From Pseudomonadota bacterium (GTDB lineage: Bacteria; Pseudomonadota; Gammaproteobacteria; Acidiferrobacterales; Acidiferrobacteraceae), in the NCBI GenBank assembly GCA_021795255.1, contig JAJYPQ010000293.1:1-5659 (forward strand): 5,659 bases of DNA, read 5' to 3'. Positions 1-5,569 of this stretch are shown here, piece by piece. The notes beneath the pieces are model-generated. The model was given only the letters and a program-made list of their open reading frames with translations, did no database searches and was not told the origin of the DNA. The position numbers were made by a program, and so were the translations under genes. Position 1 is the stretch's first letter, and every line of letters begins with the position of its first letter.

Positions 1-1
1 C

Positions 2-49
2 GCAGGTTCCCAATTGCTCCAGCGGTTGGATGAGGGTCTTGCCCCCTAA
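2..49 (+). CDS. Possible C-terminal end of an upstream gene (partial, 5' end outside window)
   Basis: The frame beginning at base 2 is open from the window edge and reads AGSQLLQRLDEGLAP before a TAA stop at 47-49. The composition suits a helical protein tail. The following gene starts 18 bases later in the same frame, so the two could be co-transcribed. I do not recognise the protein from 15 residues. Another frame is also open to the edge and ends at a TGA at 69-71, overlapping the TTG start of the next gene; its codons (AGG, runs of Pro and Gly) look less like the rest of the window, so I prefer the first reading. The call is weak because so little sequence is present. Confidence 0.3.
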   Translation, partial: AGSQLLQRLDEGLAP

Positions 50-67
50 TGGCAACGGTGGGCCCCC

Positions 68-451
68 TTGAGTGAGCGGTTGACACTTGAGACAAGAGCG
101 CGCGGGCCGGTGCGGGTCGCGTTGTCGCGCGGCGCGCTCCGGGCCCTTGAGGCCCGGCCGGAGGCCTTGGTGGTGGAGATGGAGCTTTTTTTCAGTTGCC
201 GTGTGCGTAAGCGCTTGCGCTGGGACACAGCCGGCCTTGATAGGGCGTTTTTGAAAACCGACCCCGACCACGACAAGTTGCGCCTCTGGTTTCACCCGGT
301 CGTGTCCCAACACTGTGCGCTCCCGGCCAACGACGATCTTGACGCCTTACCACTTAAGGATTTTGCGTTGACGCGCGAAGAGGCGTTTATACCCCGCTGG
401 CTACGGCTGGATTATCAAAGGGGCGTCTTCGTAGGTGACTTCGGCTGGTAG
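68..451 (+). CDS. Uncharacterised small soluble protein (127 aa)
   Basis: I do not recognise a named family and assign no function. The protein is charged and rich in Leu and Arg, with no signal peptide or membrane segment. Two parts look structured: a beta-like core with FFSC at residues 41-44 followed by a basic stretch (RVRKRLRW), and an aromatic C-terminus, PRWLRLDYQRGVFVGDFGW, at 109-127. The only cysteines are C44 and C83, which do not form a recognisable metal site. The TTG start at 68 is preferred because an in-frame TAA lies at 47-49 and a GGTGGG stretch at 57-62 could act as a ribosome binding site 5 bases upstream. The alternative is the ATG at 179, giving 90 residues, but it would lose a well-formed N-terminal segment (GPVRVALSRGALRAL). 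The gene converges on the helicase, with 59 bases between the stop codons. That it is a real gene is likely; the exact start is uncertain. Confidence 0.72.
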   Translation: MSERLTLETRARGPVRVALSRGALRALEARPEALVVEMELFFSCRVRKRLRWDTAGLDRAFLKTDPDHDKLRLWFHPVVSQHCALPANDDLDALPLKDFALTREEAFIPRWLRLDYQRGVFVGDFGW

Positions 452-458
452 CCGCCAC

Positions 459-472
459 GGCCCGCCAGGGCC
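459..472. terminator. Short GC hairpin between convergent genes (weak terminator candidate)
   Basis: GGCCC at 459-463 and GGGCC at 468-472 form a perfect 5-bp stem with a GCCA loop, 8 bases after the stop of the small plus-strand gene. No T tract follows on either strand, so it does not meet the usual form of an intrinsic terminator. Its place between two convergent stop codons is the main reason to list it. It may simply reflect high GC content. Confidence 0.2.
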
Positions 473-510
473 AAGAGGGAGTCTCTGTGCGGGGCTCATG
501 CCGATGTCGC

Positions 511-2076
511 CTAGAGGCAGAGCCAGATACGTTCGCTGGCCCGCGTGACGGCGACATAGAAGGCGCGGTGATACTCATCGGCGCCGACGATATCCACCAT
601 GCCATACAAATCCGCGAGATCCACGAGCGCATAATGAAAGGTGCTGCCTTGGGCCTTATGGGCCGTGACGGCGTAGGCGTGCGTGACCGGGGCGCAGGCG
701 CGAGTCATGGCCCAGGCCTTCCGGAAGCCCTCAGCGTTACGATTGGCGGCGATCCGGTATTGGTCCCAGGTTTGGCGTATCAGCCGTTGATGTTCGCGGG
801 CGTCGTTGGCGACGAAGAAGTCGATGGTGTCGCCGCCTGCGATCTCGGCCCCAATATGCCAGCTTGAAATGGCCAGATACGGGTGGATCATGGGCGTGCA
901 GTGTTTGACTATCATCTCGGTATTGTTCGGAACTAAGTCGGCCAGTCCCTCGCGGCGAGCACCGCCCACCGATGTCTTTGTGCTCTTTGGCGGGGCCAAG
1001 GCCCGCTCCCAGACGTCTGCGCCCCGTTCCTCGATATGGGCAACGGCCCGAAAGCCGTAGAGGGCCTCGCGGGCCACCAGCGTTTCCCCAGGCCAAAACG
1101 GCGGGGTGGGCGCGGACGCCTCGATCTCGGCCCCATAGGCCGACGCAAGCGCGCAGTGAATGATGTGGTTGCGCTCATCGACTACGCGATTGCGCCAGGC
1201 GAGCACCCGGATGTCTTTGTCTGGGCGGCGATGGCGCAGAGACACGCACCCTGCGGCAATATGCGCAGCGGAGGCGAGTTGGACTGCGCCCCTTAAGTCT
1301 TGCGCATGGTCTGCGAGATAGCCTCGGACGATGTCAGGATCAAAGACCCCGCTGGCCTCACCCTCGATATAACGCCGCAGCTCTTGGGCAAACTGCACGA
1401 TCGGATGGGCCCGCCCAGTGGTTTTTTGGCGCACGATTTCGGTCAGGGTGTGATGGGTAGGGACTAGGGTAAAGACTGGTGGCCGCACAGGTCCCGGTTC
1501 CGAGCTCGCATCAAACTGAATTTGGGGGGTATCGGTCCTATCCCGCGCGGTCACCGGTAGGAGCTGGCCGGGATCGCCTATGTATAAGACGCGGGGTTTG
1601 GCAAAGCGCGCAAATCGCTCGATATACGACAAGAGCAAGGCCCCAACCATGCTTGCCTCGTCGATAAAAACGATATCGAAGCTTTCGAAATAGGCCCCCC
1701 GGGGATGGCGATCGAGCTCTATAGAGAGCACGCCGTCGTGAGTCTCTTTCAGCTTAAGTCCGAGCAGCGCGTGCAAGGTGCCGGTCCACGTCTTGGCCTG
1801 GATCTCCGGATCGAGTTTGGCGAGGATCACCGACACCGCCTTGTGCGTCGGGGCACAGACCGCGACCCGAAGCCCGGCCTCACAGGCCGCGGTCATGAGA
1901 TGGACCGCAAGCCAGGTCTTGCCGGTGCCGGCGTAGCCCGCGAGTACACGCACGGAAGTCGCGCTTAGAAGGCCGGTACAGAAGGCCGCGAGTTCGGTGT
2001 AGGCTGCTCGTTGGCTGGCCGTGGCCTCGGGTGGTAAGCCCTTATCCCGGGTGCGTTTCGATTTTTTCTTGGGCAT
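511..2076 (-). CDS. Dda-like SF1B DNA helicase (AAA_30 / UvrD_C_2 type)
   Basis: This is a predicted ATP-driven, single-strand-translocating DNA helicase of superfamily 1B, the group of RecD and phage T4 Dda. All core motifs are present in order: Walker A GYAGTGKT (47-54), motif Ia APTHKA (75-80), Walker B FIDEAS (137-142), motif III GDPGQLLPV (167-175), motif IV LTEIVRQ (211-217), motif V TAHKAQGSTF (471-480) and motif VI YVAVTRASERI (507-517). A beta-rich stretch at about 328-430 (PGETLVAREALYGF, then VPNNTEMIVK) matches the SH3-like 2B region of Dda as I recall it, and FRKAWAMTRACAPVTHAYAVTAHKAQG-type spacing before motif V is also Dda-like. At 521 residues it is longer than Dda (about 440), partly from an extra segment near 343-380. 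The N-terminus is polybasic (PKKKSKRTRDK). The ATG is the first possible start, as an in-frame TAA lies 9 codons upstream (2101-2103). No strong ribosome binding site is seen. There is no RecB or RecC partner here, so it is not annotated as recD. Its cellular role is unknown; replication-fork or recombination work is inferred from the family. Confidence 0.9.
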   Translation of the reverse strand: MPKKKSKRTRDKGLPPEATASQRAAYTELAAFCTGLLSATSVRVLAGYAGTGKTWLAVHLMTAACEAGLRVAVCAPTHKAVSVILAKLDPEIQAKTWTGTLHALLGLKLKETHDGVLSIELDRHPRGAYFESFDIVFIDEASMVGALLLSYIERFARFAKPRVLYIGDPGQLLPVTARDRTDTPQIQFDASSEPGPVRPPVFTLVPTHHTLTEIVRQKTTGRAHPIVQFAQELRRYIEGEASGVFDPDIVRGYLADHAQDLRGAVQLASAAHIAAGCVSLRHRRPDKDIRVLAWRNRVVDERNHIIHCALASAYGAEIEASAPTPPFWPGETLVAREALYGFRAVAHIEERGADVWERALAPPKSTKTSVGGARREGLADLVPNNTEMIVKHCTPMIHPYLAISSWHIGAEIAGGDTIDFFVANDAREHQRLIRQTWDQYRIAANRNAEGFRKAWAMTRACAPVTHAYAVTAHKAQGSTFHYALVDLADLYGMVDIVGADEYHRAFYVAVTRASERIWLCL

Positions 2077-2319
2077 TCTCTGGGTCCGGCGCTTCGGCTT
2101 TTAGGACGGGGCCGCAAGCCGTTAGGTCGGGCAAGACAAGATGTGGTAATCACCTCTTGTCCGTTGCGTGCCGAGGTTTGAACCGAGCATCTCCGCCCCC
2201 CGGGGCTCGGGCCTCCCGGGCGCTCGCGCTTGTACTAGGGTCTTCGGATAGCGCATCTTTTGATCGAGGCCTGTCTGTGTCCCTTGCTGTGATCTGTCGG
2301 TGGGCATGGGACGGGGGTT
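2077..2319. other. Intergenic spacer between uup and the helicase gene
   Basis: This 243-base spacer lies between two genes read on the minus strand. It should hold the end of the uup transcript and any promoter of the helicase gene. I could not find a convincing -35/-10 pair on the minus strand, nor a hairpin followed by a T tract after the uup stop. It contains the inverted repeat at 2131-2167 and a very GC-rich patch (about 2195-2225) with small self-complementary pieces such as CCGAGC/GCTCGG. No small open frame here looks coding. Confidence 0.6.
2131..2167. repeat. Interrupted inverted repeat upstream of the helicase gene
   Basis: The arms GACAAGA (2135-2141) and TCTTGTC (2155-2161) are perfect reverse complements. 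Inside them, after one T/C mismatch, GTG (2143-2145) pairs with CAC (2151-2153) around a GTAAT loop. Outside them, GCAA (2131-2134) can pair with TTGC (2164-2167) if a CG (2162-2163) bulges. In total 14 pairs can form. The centre is about 72 bases upstream of the helicase ATG. No T tract follows on either strand, so an intrinsic terminator is unlikely. It could be a repressor operator (near-symmetric DNA) or a 5' leader hairpin in the helicase mRNA. The pairing is seen directly; the function is inference. Confidence 0.5.
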
Positions 2320-4245
2320 TTAGGGGCCCGTCCGTGGCGAGGACTCAAGCGCTTCCCAGCGGGCATAGCAGGTGGCCAGCTCGGCTTCGATCTCTTTTAG
2401 GCGCTCAAGCACCAATGTGATCCGGGGCTTCTCTTGTTCATAAAAGCCGGGGCTCGTGATCGTGTTCTCTAGCGTTCGCTGTTCGCGCTCTAGGGTCTCG
2501 ATACGCGCCGGCAACTCGTCGATTTCGCGTTGGTCTTTGTAGGGACGTTTGGATGCCCGCGCCGTCACCTTAGGGGACGGGGCCGCAGCCTTGCGGGAGG
2601 CTTCTTTGGCCGGTTTTTCGGGGGTTGGTGTTTCGGAAACGGTACGCGTCGCCTCAACGTGCGCGCGCCAGTCACTGTAGCCCCCCACATAGTCATGAAC
2701 AGAGCCGTGGCCGTCGAAGACCCAGGTACTGGTCGCGACGTTGTCGACGAACGCCCGGTCGTGGCTCACCAAAAGGAGCGTGCCGGGAAACTCCATAAGC
2801 GTCTCTTCGAGCAATTCCAGGGTTTCGGCATCAAGGTCATTGGTGGGCTCATCGAGGACCAAGAGATTCGCAGGCTGCGCGAAGAGGCGGGCGAGCAGCA
2901 AGCGGTTACGCTCGCCGCCGGAGAGCATGCTGACGGGCGACCGCAGTCGTTCCGGCGGAAACAGGAATTTCCGCAAATAGCCCGCCACATGCTGGGCTTG
3001 GCCTCCTATGGTGACGGTAAGTTTCCCGCCACCTACGCTATCCATCACAGTGGCGGCCGGATCCAGTTGCTCGCGTTGTTGGTCGAAATAGGCGACCTCA
3101 AGTTTGGTACCCCGCTTCACCGTTCCACCGCTTGGCGCGAGGTCTCCGAGGAGGGCACGCAAAAGAGTGGACTTGCCGACCCCATTCGGCCCTATGAGCG
3201 CGATTCGTTCGCCGCGCAGCACGGTCGTCGAAAAATTGCGAATGATCGGCGTGCCGCCGTAGGAGAGATCGAGATGCTCTGTTTCGAATACAAGTTTCCC
3301 GGAGGCCTCAGCGGCACCCAGACGCATATCAACACGCCCAACCCGTTCGCGCCGCTCGCGGTGCGCGCGGCGCATGGCCTCGAGGGCACGTACCCGTCCT
3401 TCGTTACGCGTGCGCCGGGCCTTAATGCCTTGCCGTATCCAGGTTTCCTCTTCGGAGAGCCGTTTATCAAAAAGTGCGTTGCGCGTTTCTTCCGCCGCTA
3501 ATTCGTCGGCCTTGCGCCGGAGGTAGTCGTCGTAGCCGCCGGGCCAGGAGCTCAACGCCCCACGGTCGAGTTCTATGATGCGGGTCGCAAGCCTACGCAA
3601 AAACGCCCGGTCGTGACTGACAAAAAGCACGGCGCCAGTGTAGCTTGCCAGAAAGTTCTCGAGCCAGAGAATGGCCTCGATATCGAGGTGGTTGGTGGGC
3701 TCATCCAACAGCAAGAGGCCGGGGTCCGATACCAGGGCGCGGGCCAACATAACACGTCGACGCCAGCCGCCCGAGAGGGCCTTCATGCGCGCGTGGGCAT
3801 CGAGTTTGAGTTCGGTGATCACGGTGTGAACGCGCTGTTGCAGGCGCCAGCCGTCGTGGCTGTCCAGCTCCTGTTGCACAACGCCCATCTGTTCTATGAT
3901 CTTGGGGTCAGGAGCGTCGGTGAGGAGCATGGTGAGCCGCTCATATTCGGCAAGCGCACGTCCAAGGCTCGCCAGACCGGACGCTACGACCTCGTAGACG
4001 GTCTCGTCGTCGCGGCACTCGACCTCTTGATCAAGGGTTGCGATCCGAAGCCCGGATTCCACGACGCGCTGTCCGCTGTCGGGTTTTACGGTGCCGCTGA
4101 TAACCCGTAACAGCGAAGATTTGCCCTCGCCGTTGCGGCCGATGAGGCAGACTCGTTCGCCGCTTTCGATCGAAAGGCCGGCATGGTCTAGTAAGGGATG
4201 GTGGCCATAGGCCAAGCCTACGTCGTCTAAGCGCAGTAAGGGCAT
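2320..4245 (-). CDS. uup: ABC-F family ATPase Uup
   Basis: Uup is a cytoplasmic ABC-F protein with two fused ATPase domains and no membrane domain. In E. coli it lowers precise excision of transposons and binds branched DNA; ABC-F relatives also act at the ribosome E site. Domain 1 has Walker A GRNGEGKS (36-43), signature LSGGW (157-161), Walker B LLLLDEPTNHLD (177-188) and switch SHD (210-212). The inter-domain linker (about 236-305) carries ETWIRQGIKARRTRNEGRVR, nearly identical to E. coli Uup as I recall it. Domain 2 has GPNGVGKS (352-359), LSGGE (441-445), LLVLDEPTNDLD (461-472) and SHD (494-496). A Pro/Ala/Lys-rich tether (about 531-570) leads to the C-terminal coiled coil (about 571-635), which binds DNA in Uup. 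The 641 residues compare with about 635 in E. coli. The ATG is the first possible start, as an in-frame TGA sits two codons upstream (4249-4251). No clear ribosome binding site precedes it. All catalytic motifs look intact. The gene is divergent from the transferase gene. Confidence 0.96.
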   Translation of the reverse strand: MPLLRLDDVGLAYGHHPLLDHAGLSIESGERVCLIGRNGEGKSSLLRVISGTVKPDSGQRVVESGLRIATLDQEVECRDDETVYEVVASGLASLGRALAEYERLTMLLTDAPDPKIIEQMGVVQQELDSHDGWRLQQRVHTVITELKLDAHARMKALSGGWRRRVMLARALVSDPGLLLLDEPTNHLDIEAILWLENFLASYTGAVLFVSHDRAFLRRLATRIIELDRGALSSWPGGYDDYLRRKADELAAEETRNALFDKRLSEEETWIRQGIKARRTRNEGRVRALEAMRRAHRERRERVGRVDMRLGAAEASGKLVFETEHLDLSYGGTPIIRNFSTTVLRGERIALIGPNGVGKSTLLRALLGDLAPSGGTVKRGTKLEVAYFDQQREQLDPAATVMDSVGGGKLTVTIGGQAQHVAGYLRKFLFPPERLRSPVSMLSGGERNRLLLARLFAQPANLLVLDEPTNDLDAETLELLEETLMEFPGTLLLVSHDRAFVDNVATSTWVFDGHGSVHDYVGGYSDWRAHVEATRTVSETPTPEKPAKEASRKAAAPSPKVTARASKRPYKDQREIDELPARIETLEREQRTLENTITSPGFYEQEKPRITLVLERLKEIEAELATCYARWEALESSPRTGP

Positions 4246-4286
4246 GAATCAGGGTCTATGCGCGGCGGGGAAATGGGTCACCTAGC

Positions 4287-4292
4287 TATAAT
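4287..4292 (+). promoter_or_regulatory. Possible -10 element (TATAAT) for the transferase/yccF pair
   Basis: A perfect TATAAT lies in the 103-base divergent spacer, 56 bases upstream of the transferase ATG, which would give an untranslated leader of roughly 50 bases. Bases at the expected -35 position (about 4263-4270) are all G and C and do not resemble TTGACA, and no TG precedes the box for an extended -10. It would therefore be a weak or activator-dependent promoter. On the minus strand a TTGGAT with ATAGCT-like bases downstream could serve uup, but this match is poor. Confidence 0.4.
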
Positions 4293-4338
4293 CGCAGGTC
4301 CCGTATCCAAGGGCAATCGGGGCAGGGCGATGTCCCAA

Positions 4339-4346
4339 GGGAGGAG
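4339..4346 (+). promoter_or_regulatory. Strong Shine-Dalgarno sequence for the transferase gene
   Basis: GGGAGGAG lies just upstream of the ATG at 4349, with the GGAGG core (4340-4344) 4 bases from the start codon. This supports the chosen start, which also fits the N-terminus of YfcG-type proteins. Confidence 0.75.
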
Positions 4347-4348
4347 AG

Positions 4349-5035
4349 ATGTTTGATCTGTACTACTGGCCAACACCCAATGGCCACAAAATCACGATCT
4401 TCATGGAGGAGGCGTCTCTTCCTTACCGCATTTTACCCATCAATATCGGCCGCGGCGATCAGTTTAAGCCCGAATTTCTGGCCATTGCGCCGAATAACCG
4501 TATGCCGGCTCTTGTGGATCCAAAGGCCGAAGGGGGCCCATTAAGCCTTTTTGAGTCGGGTGCGATTTTGCAATATCTCGCCGAAAAGACCGACCGCTTC
4601 CTTCCCCACGATACACAAGGCCGCTATCGGACTTTGCAGTGGCTGTACTGGCAAATGGCCGGTTTGGGTCCCATGGCCGGCCAAAACCATCATTTTGCTC
4701 GCTACGCCCCCGAGCGCATTCCTTACGCCATCGATCGCTATGTGCGCGAGACCGCGCGGCTCTACGGCGTCCTAGACCGGCGCTTAAGCGTCTGCGAGTT
4801 CCTGAATGGCGAGGACTACTCGATTGCCGATATGGCGTGCTATCCGTGGATAGTTCCGCACCAGGATCAGCAGCAGGATCTAGCGGATTTTCCGCAGGTC
4901 AAACGCTGGTTTGAGGCGCTATCAGATCGGCCTGCTGTGCAACGGGCTTACGCCCTAGGGGCGCAGGTCAGCGCCGGAGGGCCGCTCGACGCTGAGGCTC
5001 GCCAGCACCTCTTCGGCGCGCGTCCACCTCGTTAA
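4349..5035 (+). CDS. yfcG: Nu-class glutathione S-transferase, YfcG type (disulfide-bond reductase)
   Basis: This is a cytosolic thioredoxin-fold glutathione transferase. Nu-class enzymes such as E. coli YfcG reduce disulfides using glutathione and have weak peroxidase activity. The thioredoxin-like N-terminal domain (1 to about 85) carries the class hallmark TPNGHK at 9-14, where Thr9 and Asn11 replace the usual Tyr/Ser/Cys catalytic residue, the cis-proline loop NNRMPAL (49-55, Pro53) and the glutathione-binding ESG (69-71). The helical C-terminal domain has GLGPMAGQNHHF (105-116) and the folding motif YSIAD (157-161). The alignment I recall with YfcG runs along nearly the whole protein. 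The 228 residues compare with about 215, the excess being a C-terminal tail from about 205. A strong ribosome binding site marks the ATG. The gene is followed on the same strand by yccF after 55 bases, so the two may share a transcript. YghU is the other Nu-class option but is considerably longer. Confidence 0.92.
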   Translation: MFDLYYWPTPNGHKITIFMEEASLPYRILPINIGRGDQFKPEFLAIAPNNRMPALVDPKAEGGPLSLFESGAILQYLAEKTDRFLPHDTQGRYRTLQWLYWQMAGLGPMAGQNHHFARYAPERIPYAIDRYVRETARLYGVLDRRLSVCEFLNGEDYSIADMACYPWIVPHQDQQQDLADFPQVKRWFEALSDRPAVQRAYALGAQVSAGGPLDAEARQHLFGARPPR

Positions 5036-5082
5036 ATGGGAGAGCGTGGTCTACCATACGGCTTCGCACTCATGGGAGCGCC

Positions 5083-5090
5083 GGGAGGAG
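5083..5090 (+). promoter_or_regulatory. Shine-Dalgarno sequence that bears on the yccF start
   Basis: GGGAGGAG abuts the ATG at 5091. The GGAGG core (5084-5088) is 2 bases from ATG 5091, 5 from GTG 5094 and 8 from TTG 5097. The three codons are consecutive and in frame. Spacing favours GTG 5094 or TTG 5097, while codon preference favours ATG. It argues against the far upstream GTG at 5046. Confidence 0.6.
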
Positions 5091-5492
5091 ATGGTGTTGA
5101 CACGTATCGGGAACGTACTGTGGTTTATTTTGGGCGGGGCCTTGATGGGCCTCGCTTGGTGGGCCGCAGGACTTTTGGCATTGCTGTCAGTGGTTGGCAT
5201 TCCGTGGGCGCGGGCGTGCTTTGTGATCGGTCAGTTTACCTTCTTTCCGTTCGGGAAAGAGGCCATCAGTCGTCGTAGCCAAGGGCGGGCGGACATCGGC
5301 ACGGGGTTTTGGGGTTTGGTCGGAAACGTGCTCTGGTTTGTGTTTGCCGGGTTTTGGCTAGCCTTGGGCCATATCGCCGCCGCCTTAGCGAATTTTGTCA
5401 CGATCATCGGGATCCCGTTTGCGATTCAACACCTGAAACTGGCGGGCTTGGCGCTCGCCCCCATTGGCCTTACGGTGGTCGCGAAGCGCTAG
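5091..5492 (+). CDS. yccF: YccF-family inner-membrane protein (DUF307)
   Basis: This is a predicted integral inner-membrane protein of the YccF family, whose function is not established. It has two tandem copies of the family domain. Residues 7-55 and 78-126 (counting from ATG 5091) align over 49 positions without a gap, sharing GNVLWF at the start, GIP in the middle (36-38 and 107-109) and P-x-G at the end. Each copy contains a long hydrophobic stretch. The connecting loop (about 56-77) is polar and charged (KEAISRRSQGRADIG) and the protein ends in the basic AKR. I chose ATG 5091 because homologues begin just before the GNxLWF-type motif and an octamer ribosome binding site lies directly before it. 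A longer form from GTG 5046 would add 15 polar residues and lacks support. With 133 residues it is slightly shorter than E. coli YccF (148). It follows the transferase gene closely, probably in one operon. Confidence 0.88.
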   Translation: MVLTRIGNVLWFILGGALMGLAWWAAGLLALLSVVGIPWARACFVIGQFTFFPFGKEAISRRSQGRADIGTGFWGLVGNVLWFVFAGFWLALGHIAAALANFVTIIGIPFAIQHLKLAGLALAPIGLTVVAKR

Positions 5493-5569
5493 CAGGACCG
5501 CGTTCCAGCGCATCCGCTTGCCGTTTTCGGTGATCGGAGGCCCGGGATAGGCGCGATTGCCTCTCTCGT
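5493..5569. other. Spacer after yccF with a weak hairpin
   Basis: The spacer lies between yccF and a possible convergent gene. AGGC (5549-5552) can pair with GCCT (5559-5562) around a 6-base loop, followed by CTCTCGTTT, which is only loosely terminator-like. GAGGC (5537-5541) could alternatively pair with GCCTC (5559-5563). No other signal is visible. Confidence 0.25.

Noticed and set aside
487..867. Plus-strand open frame of 126 codons opposite the C-terminal part of the helicase
   Set aside because: It is the mirror of helicase motifs V and VI, whose conservation explains the open frame.
2170..2188. GGTTTGAACC, resembling a reversed tRNA T-arm
   Set aside because: On the minus strand no matching acceptor stem, D arm or anticodon arm can be assembled at tRNA distances, so it is a chance resemblance.
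2269..2299. Cluster of CTGT repeats downstream of uup
   Set aside because: The copies are irregularly spaced and only four bases long. This is compatible with chance.
2031..2420. Plus-strand open frame of 129 codons spanning the uup-helicase spacer
   Set aside because: It overlaps the ends of two real minus-strand genes and its translation is low-complexity Arg/Ser/Ala-rich. It has no clear ribosome binding site.
2530..3501. Long plus-strand open frame of 323 codons opposite uup
   Set aside because: It lies fully inside the well-conserved uup coding sequence on the other strand. Its translation is rich in Arg and Gly and shows no family motif, as expected of an antisense shadow in GC-rich DNA.
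3613..4110. Plus-strand open frame of 165 codons opposite the first ATPase domain of uup
   Set aside because: It is an antisense shadow of the conserved Walker B and signature region, and its translation is not recognisable.
4253..4292. CTAT/ATAG pieces suggesting an OxyR site upstream of the transferase gene
   Set aside because: The two CTAT pieces are 30 bases apart and the remaining half-sites are missing, so the OxyR spacing is not met.
5036..5278. Open frame starting with ATG immediately after the transferase stop (TAAATG)
   Set aside because: It runs out of frame through yccF, its translation is Gly/Arg-rich without motifs, and the membrane protein in the other frame is clearly the real product.
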